From Lactococcus nasutitermitis (GTDB lineage: Bacteria > Bacillota > Bacilli > Lactobacillales > Streptococcaceae): 64,000 nt of DNA. The position numbers were made by a program, and so were the translations under genes. This document shows, piece after piece, positions 17,240-28,318 of this stretch. Under the pieces are notes generated by a model. It was not told where the DNA came from, did no database searches, and saw nothing but the letters and a program-made list of their open reading frames with translations. The first letter of the stretch is position 1. Each line of letters starts with the position of its first letter. Location: contig NZ_BOVQ01000003.1 of NCBI RefSeq assembly GCF_018403765.1, positions 248,001-312,000 on the forward strand, read 5' to 3'.

Positions 17240-18649
17240 TTATTTTTTATTACCAATCAATCGAACCAAGCCCAAAATCCAAGTCACAATGACCAGAACA
17301 AGACTGACGAAGAAAGCGATGTGCAAGCCGTCCAAAAAGAGTTGTGGACGATTGGCAACGTAAGTCGTAATATGTTGTCCAGCAATCGTTGACATAGCAA
17401 GAAAGAGCGAAATCGTGGCGAGTGATGTGCCGAGAGCAAAGGCAATGTTTCGCCCGAGAGAGTTTACTGAACCAGCAATTCCCAGATATTTTCGCTCAAC
17501 TGTGGACATGACCAGCGCATTATTTGGCGATTGGAAAACGCCAGCTGCGCCACCGTGAACTGCGAGAGCAATGATGACAAAGAGAATACTTGTTCCGTCG
17601 CCAATGAAAAGGTAGCAAATCATTGCCACGATAATCCCAGAAATCCCAACAAAAGTAATGAGTTCTTTGTCATATTTATCCGACAAAACACCTGCAATCG
17701 GGCTGGTAATCAGCATTGCCGCAGGATAAGCCATCATGATAATCCCAGCCAAACCAGGCGAAATCACACGGAAATCTTGCAGATAGAAGGGCATTAAGAT
17801 GGACACAAACATTCCAGCTGTAAAGTTGAGCAGAGCCGTGATAATCGACATTGAAAAGAGTTTCGTCTTAAAAATGTTCAAATCCAACATCGGTTTTTCT
17901 TTGTGATTTTCGGTGCGAATAAAACTAATCAGCAAGAGAATACCAATAATCGCGCCGCCCAATATCCACGGACTTGTCCAGCCCAAAGTTGAGCCAAAAT
18001 TCAAGGAAAGGAACAGCACCGTAATGACTGCTGCCATCTGCGCACCGCCAAAAAGGTCAACATCGCGCACATTTCCTTGCCCTTTTTCAGTAGGCAACAC
18101 GCGACTTCCGAGCAGATAGGCGATAATTCCGACTGGAACATTGAGCCAGAAAATGTAATTCCAACTTGCCACTTGCAAAATCAAACCGCCAAGCGCTGGT
18201 CCTGCGATAGAACCGACAGAGACAAACATTGAGTTAATCGACAAAGCACGCGCACGCGTTTCTGGTGGAAAAATCGTTGCAACAATCCCGAAGCTCGTTG
18301 CCATCATCATCGACGCACCAAGCGCTTGAATAACCCGCGCCACAAGCAAAAATGCCAATCCCATGCCAAAGTTGAGACCCGCCAAAAACGAACCGATTGT
18401 AAATATAATCAAACCAATCTTGAAAATCCGTGTTTTTCCGATAAGGTCTGACAATCTCCCAAAAATCAGAATAACTGCCGAGATGACAATCAGATAAACT
18501 GTCACAACCCAAGTAATCTGGCTGGTTGATGCGTGCAATTCGCGCGCCATTGTCGGCAGAGCGATATTAACGATTGAGCCGTCAAGCGTTGACATCAAAA
18601 TACTGATACCAACTGCAATGAGAGCTTTTATTTGTTTTGAATTTCCCAT
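17240..18649 (-). CDS. MFS multidrug efflux transporter (EmrB/QacA, 14 TM)
   Basis: Proton-driven drug exporter of the DHA2 family, 469 residues with about 14 membrane helices. Visible motifs: LDGSIVNIALPTMARELHAS in helix 1 (motif D1), GRLSDLIGKTRIF (motif A) and RVIQALGASMM (motif B). It is encoded 44 bases after a MarR-type repressor gene on the same strand, the usual layout of a drug-inducible pump. Substrates unknown. Confidence 0.92.
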   Translation of the reverse strand: MGNSKQIKALIAVGISILMSTLDGSIVNIALPTMARELHASTSQITWVVTVYLIVISAVILIFGRLSDLIGKTRIFKIGLIIFTIGSFLAGLNFGMGLAFLLVARVIQALGASMMMATSFGIVATIFPPETRARALSINSMFVSVGSIAGPALGGLILQVASWNYIFWLNVPVGIIAYLLGSRVLPTEKGQGNVRDVDLFGGAQMAAVITVLFLSLNFGSTLGWTSPWILGGAIIGILLLISFIRTENHKEKPMLDLNIFKTKLFSMSIITALLNFTAGMFVSILMPFYLQDFRVISPGLAGIIMMAYPAAMLITSPIAGVLSDKYDKELITFVGISGIIVAMICYLFIGDGTSILFVIIALAVHGGAAGVFQSPNNALVMSTVERKYLGIAGSVNSLGRNIAFALGTSLATISLFLAMSTIAGQHITTYVANRPQLFLDGLHIAFFVSLVLVIVTWILGLVRLIGNKK

Positions 18650-18693
18650 AATTTTTTCTTTCTATAACTTGATAGTGTTCATGCAAAAATCGT

Positions 18694-19197
18694 TTAATCT
18701 TTGTGAATTTCTTCTATCATACTTTTTTCTGTCTGAATCACTTCTTTCAAAAACCGAAGAATGATTGATTTTTCCTTATCATCATAGTGTGCAAACAGTT
18801 TTCTATCTCGATAATCCTGCCTCGCATCGTGCATTTGATTGTGCGCCAACGCTACTTCGCGCCCTTTGTCTGTCAAATGATAAAAAATCTTTTTTTTATT
18901 TTTTATGACTTGATAAGTCTCAACCATCTGATACTGGAGCAAGGTTCGCACTGCACGCGTAATCGCGCTTCGTGTCACATCAAGTCGGGCAGCAAGGACA
19001 ATTCCCAACTCATCGCCCGCCATCAGTTCCGCCAAAATATGAAATCCTACAATCGACAAATTTGCGACTTCTTTTTTGAGTGTTTCACCTTCTAAACGCT
19101 CAATAATCCAGCGCTGCTCAGTCGAAAGATTTCCTCCTTGAACCTTTATTTTATGGAGTTCTGCAGATATTTCAAAATTTTGTTCCTTTTCATCCAT
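18694..19197 (-). CDS. MarR-family transcriptional regulator
   Basis: A 167-residue winged-helix regulator. The DNA-binding part spans about residues 60-115 (ELGIVLAARLDVTRSAITRAVRTLLQ, then a wing with NKKKIFYHLTDKGREVA). It probably represses itself and the adjacent MFS pump and is released by a small molecule. A palindrome with TGTTGC arms directly beyond the -10 box is a good candidate operator. Confidence 0.9.
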   Translation of the reverse strand: MDEKEQNFEISAELHKIKVQGGNLSTEQRWIIERLEGETLKKEVANLSIVGFHILAELMAGDELGIVLAARLDVTRSAITRAVRTLLQYQMVETYQVIKNKKKIFYHLTDKGREVALAHNQMHDARQDYRDRKLFAHYDDKEKSIILRFLKEVIQTEKSMIEEIHKD

Positions 19198-19215
19198 TTT
19201 TATCTCCCTTCAACT

Positions 19216-19230
19216 TGTTGCCAAGCAACA
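19216..19230 (-). promoter_or_regulatory. Candidate MarR operator
   Basis: TGTTGC and GCAACA arms around three bases, touching the -10 hexamer and covering the predicted transcription start of the marR-MFS unit. Confidence 0.6.
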
Positions 19231-19258
19231 TTATAATCTCAATTTTTAACTTTGTCAA
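19230..19258 (-). promoter_or_regulatory. marR-MFS promoter
   Basis: Consensus TTGACA (19253-19258) and TATAAT (19230-19235) with a 17-base spacer. Confidence 0.9.
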
Positions 19259-19296
19259 TTATTTGTGTTGAAAAAAGTGATTTTGAATGAAAAATA

Positions 19297-19318
19297 TTTT
19301 TGACAGAACTGTCAAAAA
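19297..19318. repeat. TTTTTGACAG palindrome, perfect copy, after thiI
   Basis: Arms TTTTTGACAG and CTGTCAAAAA around AA. Complementary flanks extend the inverted repeat to 19291-19325. It lies 3' of thiI and resembles a terminator. Confidence 0.9.
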
Positions 19319-19360
19319 TATTTTTATCGGTTTTTTATCTATTTTCAGATGATTTTTCTA

Positions 19361-20578
19361 TCAAAGAAAATCTGAAAATTCATCGACTTCTTCTTCTGCC
19401 CAATTTTCACCAGAAATTTTAGTGAGCATAATCCCATTTACTGCACGCTCTACTAGCCCTTCAACGTCAAAACGTTTTTCATACTGGAGGACATTTTCAA
19501 GTTTTGGATTTGTTTTCGGAGCAGCTGGCGCAAACACTGTACAGCAATCTTCAAATGGCAAAATTGACAAATTAAATGTATCAATCTTCTCTGCAATCTC
19601 AATGATTTCAATCTTGTCCATCGTGACAACAGGACGAATGACGGGCGTATTTGTCACTTCATTGATAACTGACATTGAGCCAAGCGTCTGACTTGCCACC
19701 TGTCCAAGACTTTCACCGTTGATGATGACTTTCCCATGACGATTTTCACGAATGCGGTCAACCACACGCATCATGAAACGGCGTGTCAAGGTCATCAAGT
19801 AAGCTTCCGGTACTTTTTCCTTGATTTCCTCTTGAATTTCCGTAAATGGCACTTCGATAAATTGAATTGCCCCACCAAATGCAGTCAATTTTGCAGCCAA
19901 ATCTTTCGCCTTTTTCAGCGCACCCGGGCTGGTAAATGGTGGACTTGCAAAGTGAACCGTCTCAATCTCCACACCACGTTTCAGCGCCAGATAACCTGCC
20001 ACAGGCGAATCAATCCCGCCAGAGAGCATCAAATGTCCACGTCCAGCCGTGCCGACCGGCATTCCACCCGCACCTTTGAGCGTTTCATAGGAAAGGTAAA
20101 TCGCATCCACTCGAACCTCCACACGCAAGGTAATATCAGGTCTTTTCATTTGCACTGAAGCAAACTCAAAGTTATCAAAAATCGTATCTCCCAGCGCCAG
20201 ATTAAGCTCCGTTGAGTCCAATTCAAAACTGTGGTCCGCACGTTTTGTCGCGATTTTAAAAGTCATTCCCTCATGATAAATTTCGGAAAACAACTTCACG
20301 ACCGCCTCTTTTAAAGCAGGCATCGTTTTTTCCACCTTGATAGACGGCGAAAAATTCTGAATACCAAACACCTTCTGCAAACGTCTGGAAACCTCTGCAT
20401 AATCCGCACCATTAAGCACAATATGCGCCCTATCGCGCACCGCTGTCAGTTTCAATTCTGGCAAATCAACCAGCACTTCTTGGATATTTTTCGCCAAACG
20501 ATTGATGAAAAAACCACGATTTTTTCCCTTTGTAGAAAGTTCGCCGTAGCGCACCATTATTTCATCATAAACAACCAT
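19361..20578 (-). CDS. thiI: tRNA 4-thiouridine sulfurtransferase ThiI
   Basis: Adenylates U8 of tRNA and transfers sulfur to give s4U, and may also serve thiamine thiazole synthesis. A ferredoxin-like/THUMP region comes first, then the PP-loop ATPase motif [11 protein letters not shown] near residue 180. At 405 residues it lacks a rhodanese domain, as usual in Firmicutes, so it needs a cysteine desulfurase partner. The start at 20578 has a GAGG site; the frame extends 15 codons further without one. The iscS-type gene at 50.8 kb is a possible but unlinked partner. Confidence 0.95.
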   Translation of the reverse strand: MVVYDEIMVRYGELSTKGKNRGFFINRLAKNIQEVLVDLPELKLTAVRDRAHIVLNGADYAEVSRRLQKVFGIQNFSPSIKVEKTMPALKEAVVKLFSEIYHEGMTFKIATKRADHSFELDSTELNLALGDTIFDNFEFASVQMKRPDITLRVEVRVDAIYLSYETLKGAGGMPVGTAGRGHLMLSGGIDSPVAGYLALKRGVEIETVHFASPPFTSPGALKKAKDLAAKLTAFGGAIQFIEVPFTEIQEEIKEKVPEAYLMTLTRRFMMRVVDRIRENRHGKVIINGESLGQVASQTLGSMSVINEVTNTPVIRPVVTMDKIEIIEIAEKIDTFNLSILPFEDCCTVFAPAAPKTNPKLENVLQYEKRFDVEGLVERAVNGIMLTKISGENWAEEEVDEFSDFL

Positions 20579-20604
20579 TATTTTCCTCTTTTTTCTTATA
20601 AATA

Positions 20605-20626
20605 TTTTTGACAAGATGGTCAAAAC
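20605..20626. repeat. Degenerate TTTTTGACAG palindrome upstream of thiI
   Basis: TTTTTGACAA and GGTCAAAAC arms around a diverged centre, directly upstream of the thiI ribosome site. Confidence 0.55.
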
Positions 20627-20645
20627 TTATTTTTCACTCTATTTA

Positions 20646-20667
20646 TTTTTGACAGTTCTGTCAAAAC
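20646..20667. repeat. TTTTTGACAG palindrome leading a tandem array
   Basis: Arms TTTTTGACAG and CTGTCAAAAC around TT; continues directly into the tandem units at 20664-20774. Confidence 0.85.
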
Positions 20668-20774
20668 ATACTAGCATATTCGTAAGCAAGCAAAGCTTGC
20701 AACGACTATCCTATGTCAAAACATACTAGCATATTCGTATCTCCGCTTCGCTACGCTGTCCTATGTCAAAAAAT
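20664..20774. repeat. Tandem pair of expanded repeat units
   Basis: Two units of about 55 bp each begin AAAACATACTAGCATATTCG and end CTATGTCAAAA. The first has a hairpin core with GCAAGC and GCTTGC arms, like the medium element at 42988. The second has GTATCTCCGCTTCGCTACGC, a block shared with the long elements at 33532 and 57577. It lies 3' of the yeiH-type gene. Confidence 0.8.
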
Positions 20775-20782
20775 TTCCTAAG

Positions 20783-21787
20783 TCATTTTAACAAAAATTC
20801 AATCAAAATGACAGCCACAATCACTTGAAACACAACTGTTGACAATCCATAAAGCAATAATTTTTTACCAGCTTTGACAAATTCTAGCAAGTTCAAGCGC
20901 AAGCCAATCGCCGCCAGCGCCGTTGTTTCACACCAAGTTGAAAGAAAATGTGCCAGCCCAGAAACCTGCGGTACAAAATGGACAAAAGTATCCAGCGTAC
21001 ATAAAATCACAAAACCAATCACATACCAAGGTAAAAATGAATGACGTTGAATTTTAATCTCTTTCTCATCATTCTCATTTTTCAAAGCTTTTCTATGAGA
21101 ATATCCAAAATATAAAACAACAAAAACCAGCATAATAATCCGCATGATTTTAAACAAGGTCGCAAGTGTCGTCGTCCCAGTATTTACCATTGTCGCCGAA
21201 GCTACAACTTGTCCAACAGACTGTACCGTTCCACCAATCAACGCCCCACGCAATAAATCAGAATGTCCAAAAATAAACGTTCCCAATGCCGGCAAACTCA
21301 ACATCAACAACGTTCCCATGATATTTACCATCGTAATCGCTGTTCGTTTTTCTTTATCCTCAGCAGTAATCACTGGCGCTACCGCTGCAATCGCAGACGA
21401 ACCACAAACTGCATTCCCAGCCGCCATTAACTGAGCGACATTTTTAGAAAATCCTAATCTTTTTCCTATAAAAAGTACAAAAACAATCGTCAAAAGCATC
21501 TGAACAATGATAAAAAATACACCATTCCAGCCCAATTTTTCAATCGTTTGAAAAGTCACCGTCGCACCGAGAAACATTACCGAAAATTCCAGCAACTTCT
21601 TCTCCGACCAAGCTGTCCCATCAAACAGTACAGCTTGCTTAAAATAAATATTTCCCAGTAAAATCCCCAGTAAAATCGCAATCGTAGCTGCGCCCAGAGT
21701 TTTGAAAACAAAAACATTCAGCGCATAACTCACCAGCGCAATCACAAAACTCAGCAAAAAACCCGGCGCTATCTTTTTAATCAACAT
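20783..21787 (-). CDS. YeiH-family putative sulfate exporter / membrane protein
   Basis: A 334-residue polytopic membrane protein (about ten helices) of the YeiH/UPF0324 family. The segments GILLGN, AAGNAVCGSSAIAAVAPVI and GGTVQSVGQVVAS are family signatures. Biochemical function is not established; sulfate or sulfonate export has been proposed for relatives. I chose the ATG at 21787, although an ATG 17 codons upstream also exists. A TGATATAAT promoter ends seven bases before the chosen start and there is no ribosome site. Confidence 0.88.
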   Translation of the reverse strand: MLIKKIAPGFLLSFVIALVSYALNVFVFKTLGAATIAILLGILLGNIYFKQAVLFDGTAWSEKKLLEFSVMFLGATVTFQTIEKLGWNGVFFIIVQMLLTIVFVLFIGKRLGFSKNVAQLMAAGNAVCGSSAIAAVAPVITAEDKEKRTAITMVNIMGTLLMLSLPALGTFIFGHSDLLRGALIGGTVQSVGQVVASATMVNTGTTTLATLFKIMRIIMLVFVVLYFGYSHRKALKNENDEKEIKIQRHSFLPWYVIGFVILCTLDTFVHFVPQVSGLAHFLSTWCETTALAAIGLRLNLLEFVKAGKKLLLYGLSTVVFQVIVAVILIEFLLK

Positions 21788-21794
21788 GAAAACT

Positions 21795-21803
21795 ATTATA
21801 TCA
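21795..21803 (-). promoter_or_regulatory. Extended -10 of yeiH-type gene, leaderless layout
   Basis: TGATATAAT, then AGTTTTC, then ATG. It argues for the ATG at 21787 over the upstream one, which lies 5' of the promoter. Confidence 0.6.
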
Positions 21804-21848
21804 GACTTTCCCCGATTTTTGCAGAAAAAATCTATCATCTTCCAAATA

Positions 21849-21877
21849 AAAATAGAATTTCCAAAGAAATCCTATTT
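21849..21877 (-). terminator. Terminator of kimA-type gene
   Basis: Arms AAATAGGATTTC and GAAATTCTATTT (one mismatch) around TTTG on the minus strand, just past the stop codon. Confidence 0.65.
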
Positions 21878-21886
21878 CCATTCTTA

Positions 21887-23725
21887 TTAACGTTTCAAAT
21901 GATAGTTATAACTAGCCAAAATAATATCCTCATGTGAGTTCAGATAGTAGCGCAAACGCAGCCCTGTCTGATTGTGGAACATATTTTGCCAAGGTTTCGA
22001 CGGAATAAATGTCGGTATCAACACTGTTGTCGTATAATCATGTTTCTTCGCATTTTTTGCCGCCAAATTGATATAACGCACAGCAGGCGTGATAATTGAT
22101 CGATAGCTCGTGCGAATGACCGTCAAATGTAAATCTGGGAAAGCACGTTCAAAATCATGTTCAATTTCTTGCTCTTTCGCCGTATTTTCATTGGTCGAAA
22201 CGTGTAGAGCAATGATATAATCCCCGATTGAACGCGCGTAATTTATCGCACCAAAATCGACATTCGTCACATTTCCCACGAGAACAATCACCGTATTTCC
22301 CTTGTATTTATGCTCAGGTTCTCCCTCGCGCAAACGAAGTTGCTGTGCCACATTCACATAGTGACTATGGATGCGAATGAAACCAATAATTAAAATCGGC
22401 AAAACAATGAAGAATGGCCAGATTTCACCCGTTCTAAACAAAAGCAAAATCATAACAACAGAAAACGAAATCACCGCACCAATCATATTTGGAATAGAAT
22501 GCAACCAGAAATTGCCCTCTTTATGTCGGCGCCAATGTACAACCATCCCAACTTGCGCCAAGGTAAATGGCGTAAACACACCGATTGCATAAAGTGGAAT
22601 CAAACGGTCTGTCTGTCCATTGAAAATGAGCAACAATACCACAGCACCAGCTGCCAAACTGATAATCCCATTTGAAAAGCTCAATCTGTCGCCACGTGCG
22701 GTAAACATATGAGGCATATATTTATTCTTCGCCATATTAAAGGCAAGTACAGGAAATGCTGAATACCCAGTATTTGCAGCCACAGCCAGAATTAACGCCG
22801 TCGCAAACTGGAAGATGAAGAAAACAACGTGCCCAACTGGTCCTGTTCCCAAAATTCCCGTCGCCATTTGCGCAATGACAGTTACCGTAGGTTTAGGTGT
22901 AATTCCCATCCAATAAGCAAAGAACACAACGCCAGCAAAGAAGAAAGCAAGGATTGAGCCCATCATTACAAGCGTCATTGAAGCATTATGCTCTTTCGGA
23001 CGTTTGAAAAATGGTACCGCATTTGAGATAGCTTCCACACCTGTCAATGATGAAGAACCCGTAGAAAATGCCTTTAATAACAAGATTAACGACACTCCCG
23101 TTACGGTCGTTCCCACGTGCGCTGTCGCATGATAAGGCAAACTTCCAGACATAATCCGGAAAATCCCCACAGCCAACAAAACAAAAGTTGTCGTGATAAA
23201 GGTATAAACCGGCACCATCAAGAATGAAGCCGACTCACGCAAGCCACGCAAATTCATCAGCATCAAAAGCAAAGCAAGGATAATCGCAATCAGCAAATTA
23301 TACTTATAAAGCTCAGGAATAGCCGAGGTAATTGCATCTGCGCCAGAAGATGTCGAAACCGCCACCGTCAACATATAGTCAACCAAAAGCGAACCACCAG
23401 AGATAAGTCCAGGAATTGTGCCTAGATTTTCAGTGGAAACAAGGTAAGCACCACCACCCGAAGGATAAGCATGAATAACCTGCGTATAACTCGTAATGAG
23501 CGCAAACAGTAATACCAAGATAATCAAGGCAAGAGGTAGAGAGTACCAAGTCGCCATACTGCCCACCGTCACCAGCACAATAATAATCTGCTCAGGACCG
23601 TAAGCAATCGAAGACAAAGCATCACTTGACAACATAGCAAGCGCCTGAAGTTTCGTCAACAAATGCGATTCATCATTCGTTGACTTCAGCGGCTTACCAA
23701 TCAAAATTTCTTTAAATTTTTTCAA
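21887..23725 (-). CDS. kimA: KimA-type high-affinity K+ importer (APC superfamily)
   Basis: Membrane potassium:proton symporter of 612 residues. The N-terminus KFKEILIGKPLKS followed by LTKLQALAMLSSDALSSIAYG closely follows Bacillus KimA (formerly YdaO), with about twelve helices and a soluble C-terminal domain of about 150 residues. In relatives the activity is blocked by c-di-AMP. The start is the TTG at 23725, seven bases after AGGAG; the longer frame begins at another TTG without a ribosome site. No c-di-AMP riboswitch fits in the short leader. A general amino-acid permease is the alternative. Confidence 0.82.
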   Translation of the reverse strand: MKKFKEILIGKPLKSTNDESHLLTKLQALAMLSSDALSSIAYGPEQIIIVLVTVGSMATWYSLPLALIILVLLFALITSYTQVIHAYPSGGGAYLVSTENLGTIPGLISGGSLLVDYMLTVAVSTSSGADAITSAIPELYKYNLLIAIILALLLMLMNLRGLRESASFLMVPVYTFITTTFVLLAVGIFRIMSGSLPYHATAHVGTTVTGVSLILLLKAFSTGSSSLTGVEAISNAVPFFKRPKEHNASMTLVMMGSILAFFFAGVVFFAYWMGITPKPTVTVIAQMATGILGTGPVGHVVFFIFQFATALILAVAANTGYSAFPVLAFNMAKNKYMPHMFTARGDRLSFSNGIISLAAGAVVLLLIFNGQTDRLIPLYAIGVFTPFTLAQVGMVVHWRRHKEGNFWLHSIPNMIGAVISFSVVMILLLFRTGEIWPFFIVLPILIIGFIRIHSHYVNVAQQLRLREGEPEHKYKGNTVIVLVGNVTNVDFGAINYARSIGDYIIALHVSTNENTAKEQEIEHDFERAFPDLHLTVIRTSYRSIITPAVRYINLAAKNAKKHDYTTTVLIPTFIPSKPWQNMFHNQTGLRLRYYLNSHEDIILASYNYHLKR

Positions 23726-23905
23726 AATAAAGCTCCTATGAATAATAACCAAACTATTATAGCACTTTTTCTTTATTTCTACACTTATTTTCTAAAAAAT
23801 TGGCAAAAAAATTTTTTTGTTAAAATCAAAGCCCTTTCAATGTGATGAAAACTGTAAAATTCTATAGAAATATGATAAAATAAGCAAGAATATAAGTAAA
23901 AGTAA

Positions 23906-25399
<1,494 letters not shown>

Positions 25400-25402
25400 A
25401 AT

Positions 25403-25439
25403 AAAAGAACAAGGGTTAGCAATACCTCTTGTTCTTTTT
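25403..25439. terminator. lysS terminator, possibly shared with RiPP operon
   Basis: Arms AAAAGAACAAG and CTTGTTCTTTT with T tracts on both strands, between convergent lysS and the ABC permease gene. Confidence 0.85.
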
Positions 25440-25484
25440 ACTATTTACTCTAATTTTGAAGCGCTGGTGGCCTTCCCAATCCGA

Positions 25485-26207
25485 CTAATACCTGGTACTT
25501 AATCCCTTTATTTTACTTCTTTTATAAATCAAATTAAATATCCATCTGCCCAAAATTATCCAGAAAATAGTTTGAGCTATCAATAACATAAATTGCATCA
25601 GAGAAAAAGGCCGTTGAATTAAGTTTAACCCAAAATTCATCGGTAAAATATAAACCAAAACTTTAAAGAAAAAGGGAAGGCGTTCAACAGGAATGAGCGC
25701 ACCAGAAGCAAATAAAAGCAAATAACCAATAATCGCTAGAAATGACGCTGTTTTGGTAAATAGTAATGTGAGAGCAGAAAAAATCATAGAAAACCCGATA
25801 ATTCCAAAAAAGTTGACTATTAAGACTAGTAAGGCTACCCACGTTACATTAAGCTTTATAGAAAAAATAGCACATAATACAATCGTAGCAAAAACCACTT
25901 GTAACAAATTAAAAATTCCCCAAATGATTGATTTAATAAAAAGAATTTTTATTAATGATATAGGCTTTAAAATAAGCTGTTCAAGGGTTCCTCTTTGTTT
26001 TTCATACGATATCGATATTGAAGCTTCTGAAACAACACCACTTAATAGAAACCAAAAAGCATACCCCATATAATTTCTGCTTGCTACTGCTCCCCCAAGA
26101 ACCATAAACATACAAAACAACAGAATTGTCATAAAAAAATTTGACAAAAGATCTGGATAAAAATTTAAACTCTCTCGTAAATTTCGTTTCAATTCAGCCT
26201 TGAACAT
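25485..26207 (-). CDS. ABC-2 type permease of the modified-peptide operon
   Basis: A 240-residue membrane protein with about six helices (first near residue 22, last near 220), typical of ABC-2 export permeases. The start ATG at 26207 follows AAGGAG by six bases and overlaps the end of the ATPase gene by 14 bases, so the two are translationally coupled. It should pair with that ATPase to export the modified peptide or to give self-immunity, as in epipeptide-type operons. The coding sequence is AT-rich and appears intact, but its ATPase partner is frameshifted. Role inferred from the operon. Confidence 0.8.
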   Translation of the reverse strand: MFKAELKRNLRESLNFYPDLLSNFFMTILLFCMFMVLGGAVASRNYMGYAFWFLLSGVVSEASISISYEKQRGTLEQLILKPISLIKILFIKSIIWGIFNLLQVVFATIVLCAIFSIKLNVTWVALLVLIVNFFGIIGFSMIFSALTLLFTKTASFLAIIGYLLLFASGALIPVERLPFFFKVLVYILPMNFGLNLIQRPFSLMQFMLLIAQTIFWIILGRWIFNLIYKRSKIKGLSTRY

Positions 26208-27059
26208 GATTTTCTCCTTCATAATAACTGATTAAAATCTCATCTATTGATTTTTCTTTTTCAATAAATGAGATTATTTTTTGTTTTTCCGTTATCAATA
26301 CTTCTAATTTTTGTTCAGCAGCTTCTTGATTTTCAAAATCATATTTTTCCTTTTCTGTTTGTATTTCATATATAGTTAGACTATTTTCTCGGATAAAATT
26401 CTCATAACTTCCTAAGTAAGAAATTTTCCCCTTATCAAGTAAAAGTATATTATCTGCCAATATTGAAACTACCTCAGCCTGATGACTTGTCAAAATAACT
26501 GTTTTTCCCCTCTCAGTAGTCATCATTTTTATCATTGCCAGAAGTTCTTTATTGGCTTTAAAATCTAGTCCAAGTGTTGGTTCATCAAGAAACAAAATAT
26601 CTGCATCATTCAGTAAACTACAAATAATAGATAATTTCTGCTTCATCCCCCTAGAAAAATAAGAAACTTTGGTCCTCTCAGCATTTTGCAAATCAAAATT
26701 TTGCAACAGTTGAGAAATTTTTTCATTCGTAATTTTTTTACCATATAGAGCTGCAAAATATTTAATATTTTCACGTGCCGTCAAATAACCATAAGTATTT
26801 TCTGCGTTTTCAAGTACGGCTGAAACCAACTTATAAAAATTTTGTCCATAAGCACTTATAGGTTTTCCTTTATAATAAATCGCCCCCTATCTGCCGCTAA
26901 AATATCTAACAACATTTTTATTAAAGTTGTTTTTCCTGCACCATTTTTTCCTAAAATTGTAAAAACCTTACCCGCTGGAACAGCAAAAGACAGATTATCA
27001 ATTATTTTATTATCTCCAAAAGTTTTTGATAAATTTGAAACAGTGATTATATCAGACAT
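26194..27059 (-). pseudogene. ABC transporter ATPase, broken by one frameshift
   Basis: The first part (from ATG 27059, with a GAGG site) carries Walker A GKNGAGKTT near residue 39; the second part, in another frame, carries the signature-like YFSRGMKQKL, Walker B ILFLDEP and the switch His in LTSHQ. The frames join smoothly if one G is added to the run of five G (C on the plus strand, 26883-26887): the restored junction reads DRGAIYYKGKPISAYG, normal for this position. As it stands the protein stops after the Walker A half. The ATG overlaps the end of the maturase gene. Pseudogene, slippage-prone phase-variable gene or sequencing error are the options. Confidence 0.85.
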
Positions 27060-28318
27060 TTTGAACCTCAAATATTTCTTTAAGTATTGGAACATCATTT
27101 TTTTGTAGTTTTTCTTTCAGACAATTAAAATCATCATACTTCGCCTATAATAACACCCTCCATCACAATGAGGTAGGAACTCACAACTATTACATCTTTT
27201 TGAAGAGTATTTAACATCCTGAGTTTGTGAACGAATAATATCGAACATCGCTGTTCCATAATCCGATGTATGGCATTGCCTAAACTCATTCATTCCCACT
27301 GCTTCGATACATGAAAAGAGAAAACCATCTGCACCAATAATATAATAATTTGCGATATTCCTACTACAGGCTAAGTCTATTTCTCGTGTATATGGTTTAT
27401 AATGATAACCTCTATCTATTGCCGCTTTATGAGCGTCATACCATGAAGTTTCACCGTCTTTTATCGTACCATTAAACTTTGAAGCCGCCGTATCAATAAC
27501 CTCACTAAATACTACTGGGTATAACACGTCTTGCTGTATCAGATAATCTAACAGTTCAGGAACTTTTCTTTTATTTTCTTCATTAAGATTTGAATTTATT
27601 AAAACTTTTATTTCTGGAAATTTTTCTTGCATTTTTTTAATATTTTTAATTATAGTTGAAAAAGATCCCCTTCCGTTTTGATACTTTCTATATCTATCAT
27701 GTTCCGATTCCAGTCCATCAAGTGTGATAAAATACTCTTTTAAGCCTAAATCAGCCAGTTCATTTAATTGTGAAGTATTCCCAAAGGTTCCATTTGAAAC
27801 AGCACTAAAATTAAAGTTCTTACTCATTTTATTGCATGCCTGCATGATTCTTTTTATTTTATCAACATGAAGCATCGGCTCTCCTCCAATAAAGTTCAAA
27901 TCAATATATTCAGGATTTTTATCCTCTACAAGTTTATCTATAAATTGTATCACTGCTCTTTCAGTGTCCCCAGACATTACCATTTTATTAGATATCACAT
28001 TTTGGTAGCAATAACTACACTTGAGATTACAATCATAGTTTAAATGTACAACGATATGCAGAGTAGCTGTTGAATATCTACACATATTTCTTATAGGAAC
28101 AAATAATCTTTCTTTTTCATCAAAATTATCATTTACTAAAAAATATTCTTTCACTAATTTATTCTTCAAACTTTTAGGTAGTTTTTTCTGTGAAATTGCT
28201 GATAAAAGTAACTCTTGAGGCATTACTTCAAAATGATATGCTGTTTTGTTAATTGATTATATAATAATAAATCTCCATTTTTTAGGTTTAATAAATTTAC
28301 ATACTTATTAATTCTCAT
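27052..28318 (-). pseudogene. Radical SAM/SPASM peptide maturase, two frameshifts
   Basis: The central frame (27117-28223) has the radical SAM cluster motif CNLKCSYC, the GGEPML motif and SPASM cysteines CNSCEFLPHCDGGC. The true start is upstream: ATG 28318, with AAGGAG and a four-base ATGA overlap with the previous gene, encodes MRINKYVNLL...DLLLYN and then leaves frame near 28255. One added base restores YNSINKTAYHFEVMPQ. At the 3' end one added base near 27132-27138 restores DDFNCLKEKL, giving the last SPASM cysteine and a stop that overlaps the ATPase start. Intact it would be about 420 residues. Such enzymes install C-C, C-S or epimerised residues in small peptides; the present allele should be inactive unless the frameshifts are artefacts. 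Confidence 0.88.

Noticed and set aside
20783-21838. Upstream ATG (21838) as the start of the yeiH-type gene
   Set aside because: It lies 5' of a strong extended -10 promoter and has no ribosome site; the protein from 21787 begins at the family-typical position.
26883-26887. Programmed ribosomal frameshifting in the ABC ATPase
   Set aside because: A run of five G could slip, but no stimulatory signal is evident and the neighbouring maturase has two frameshifts without slippery runs, so decay or error is more likely.
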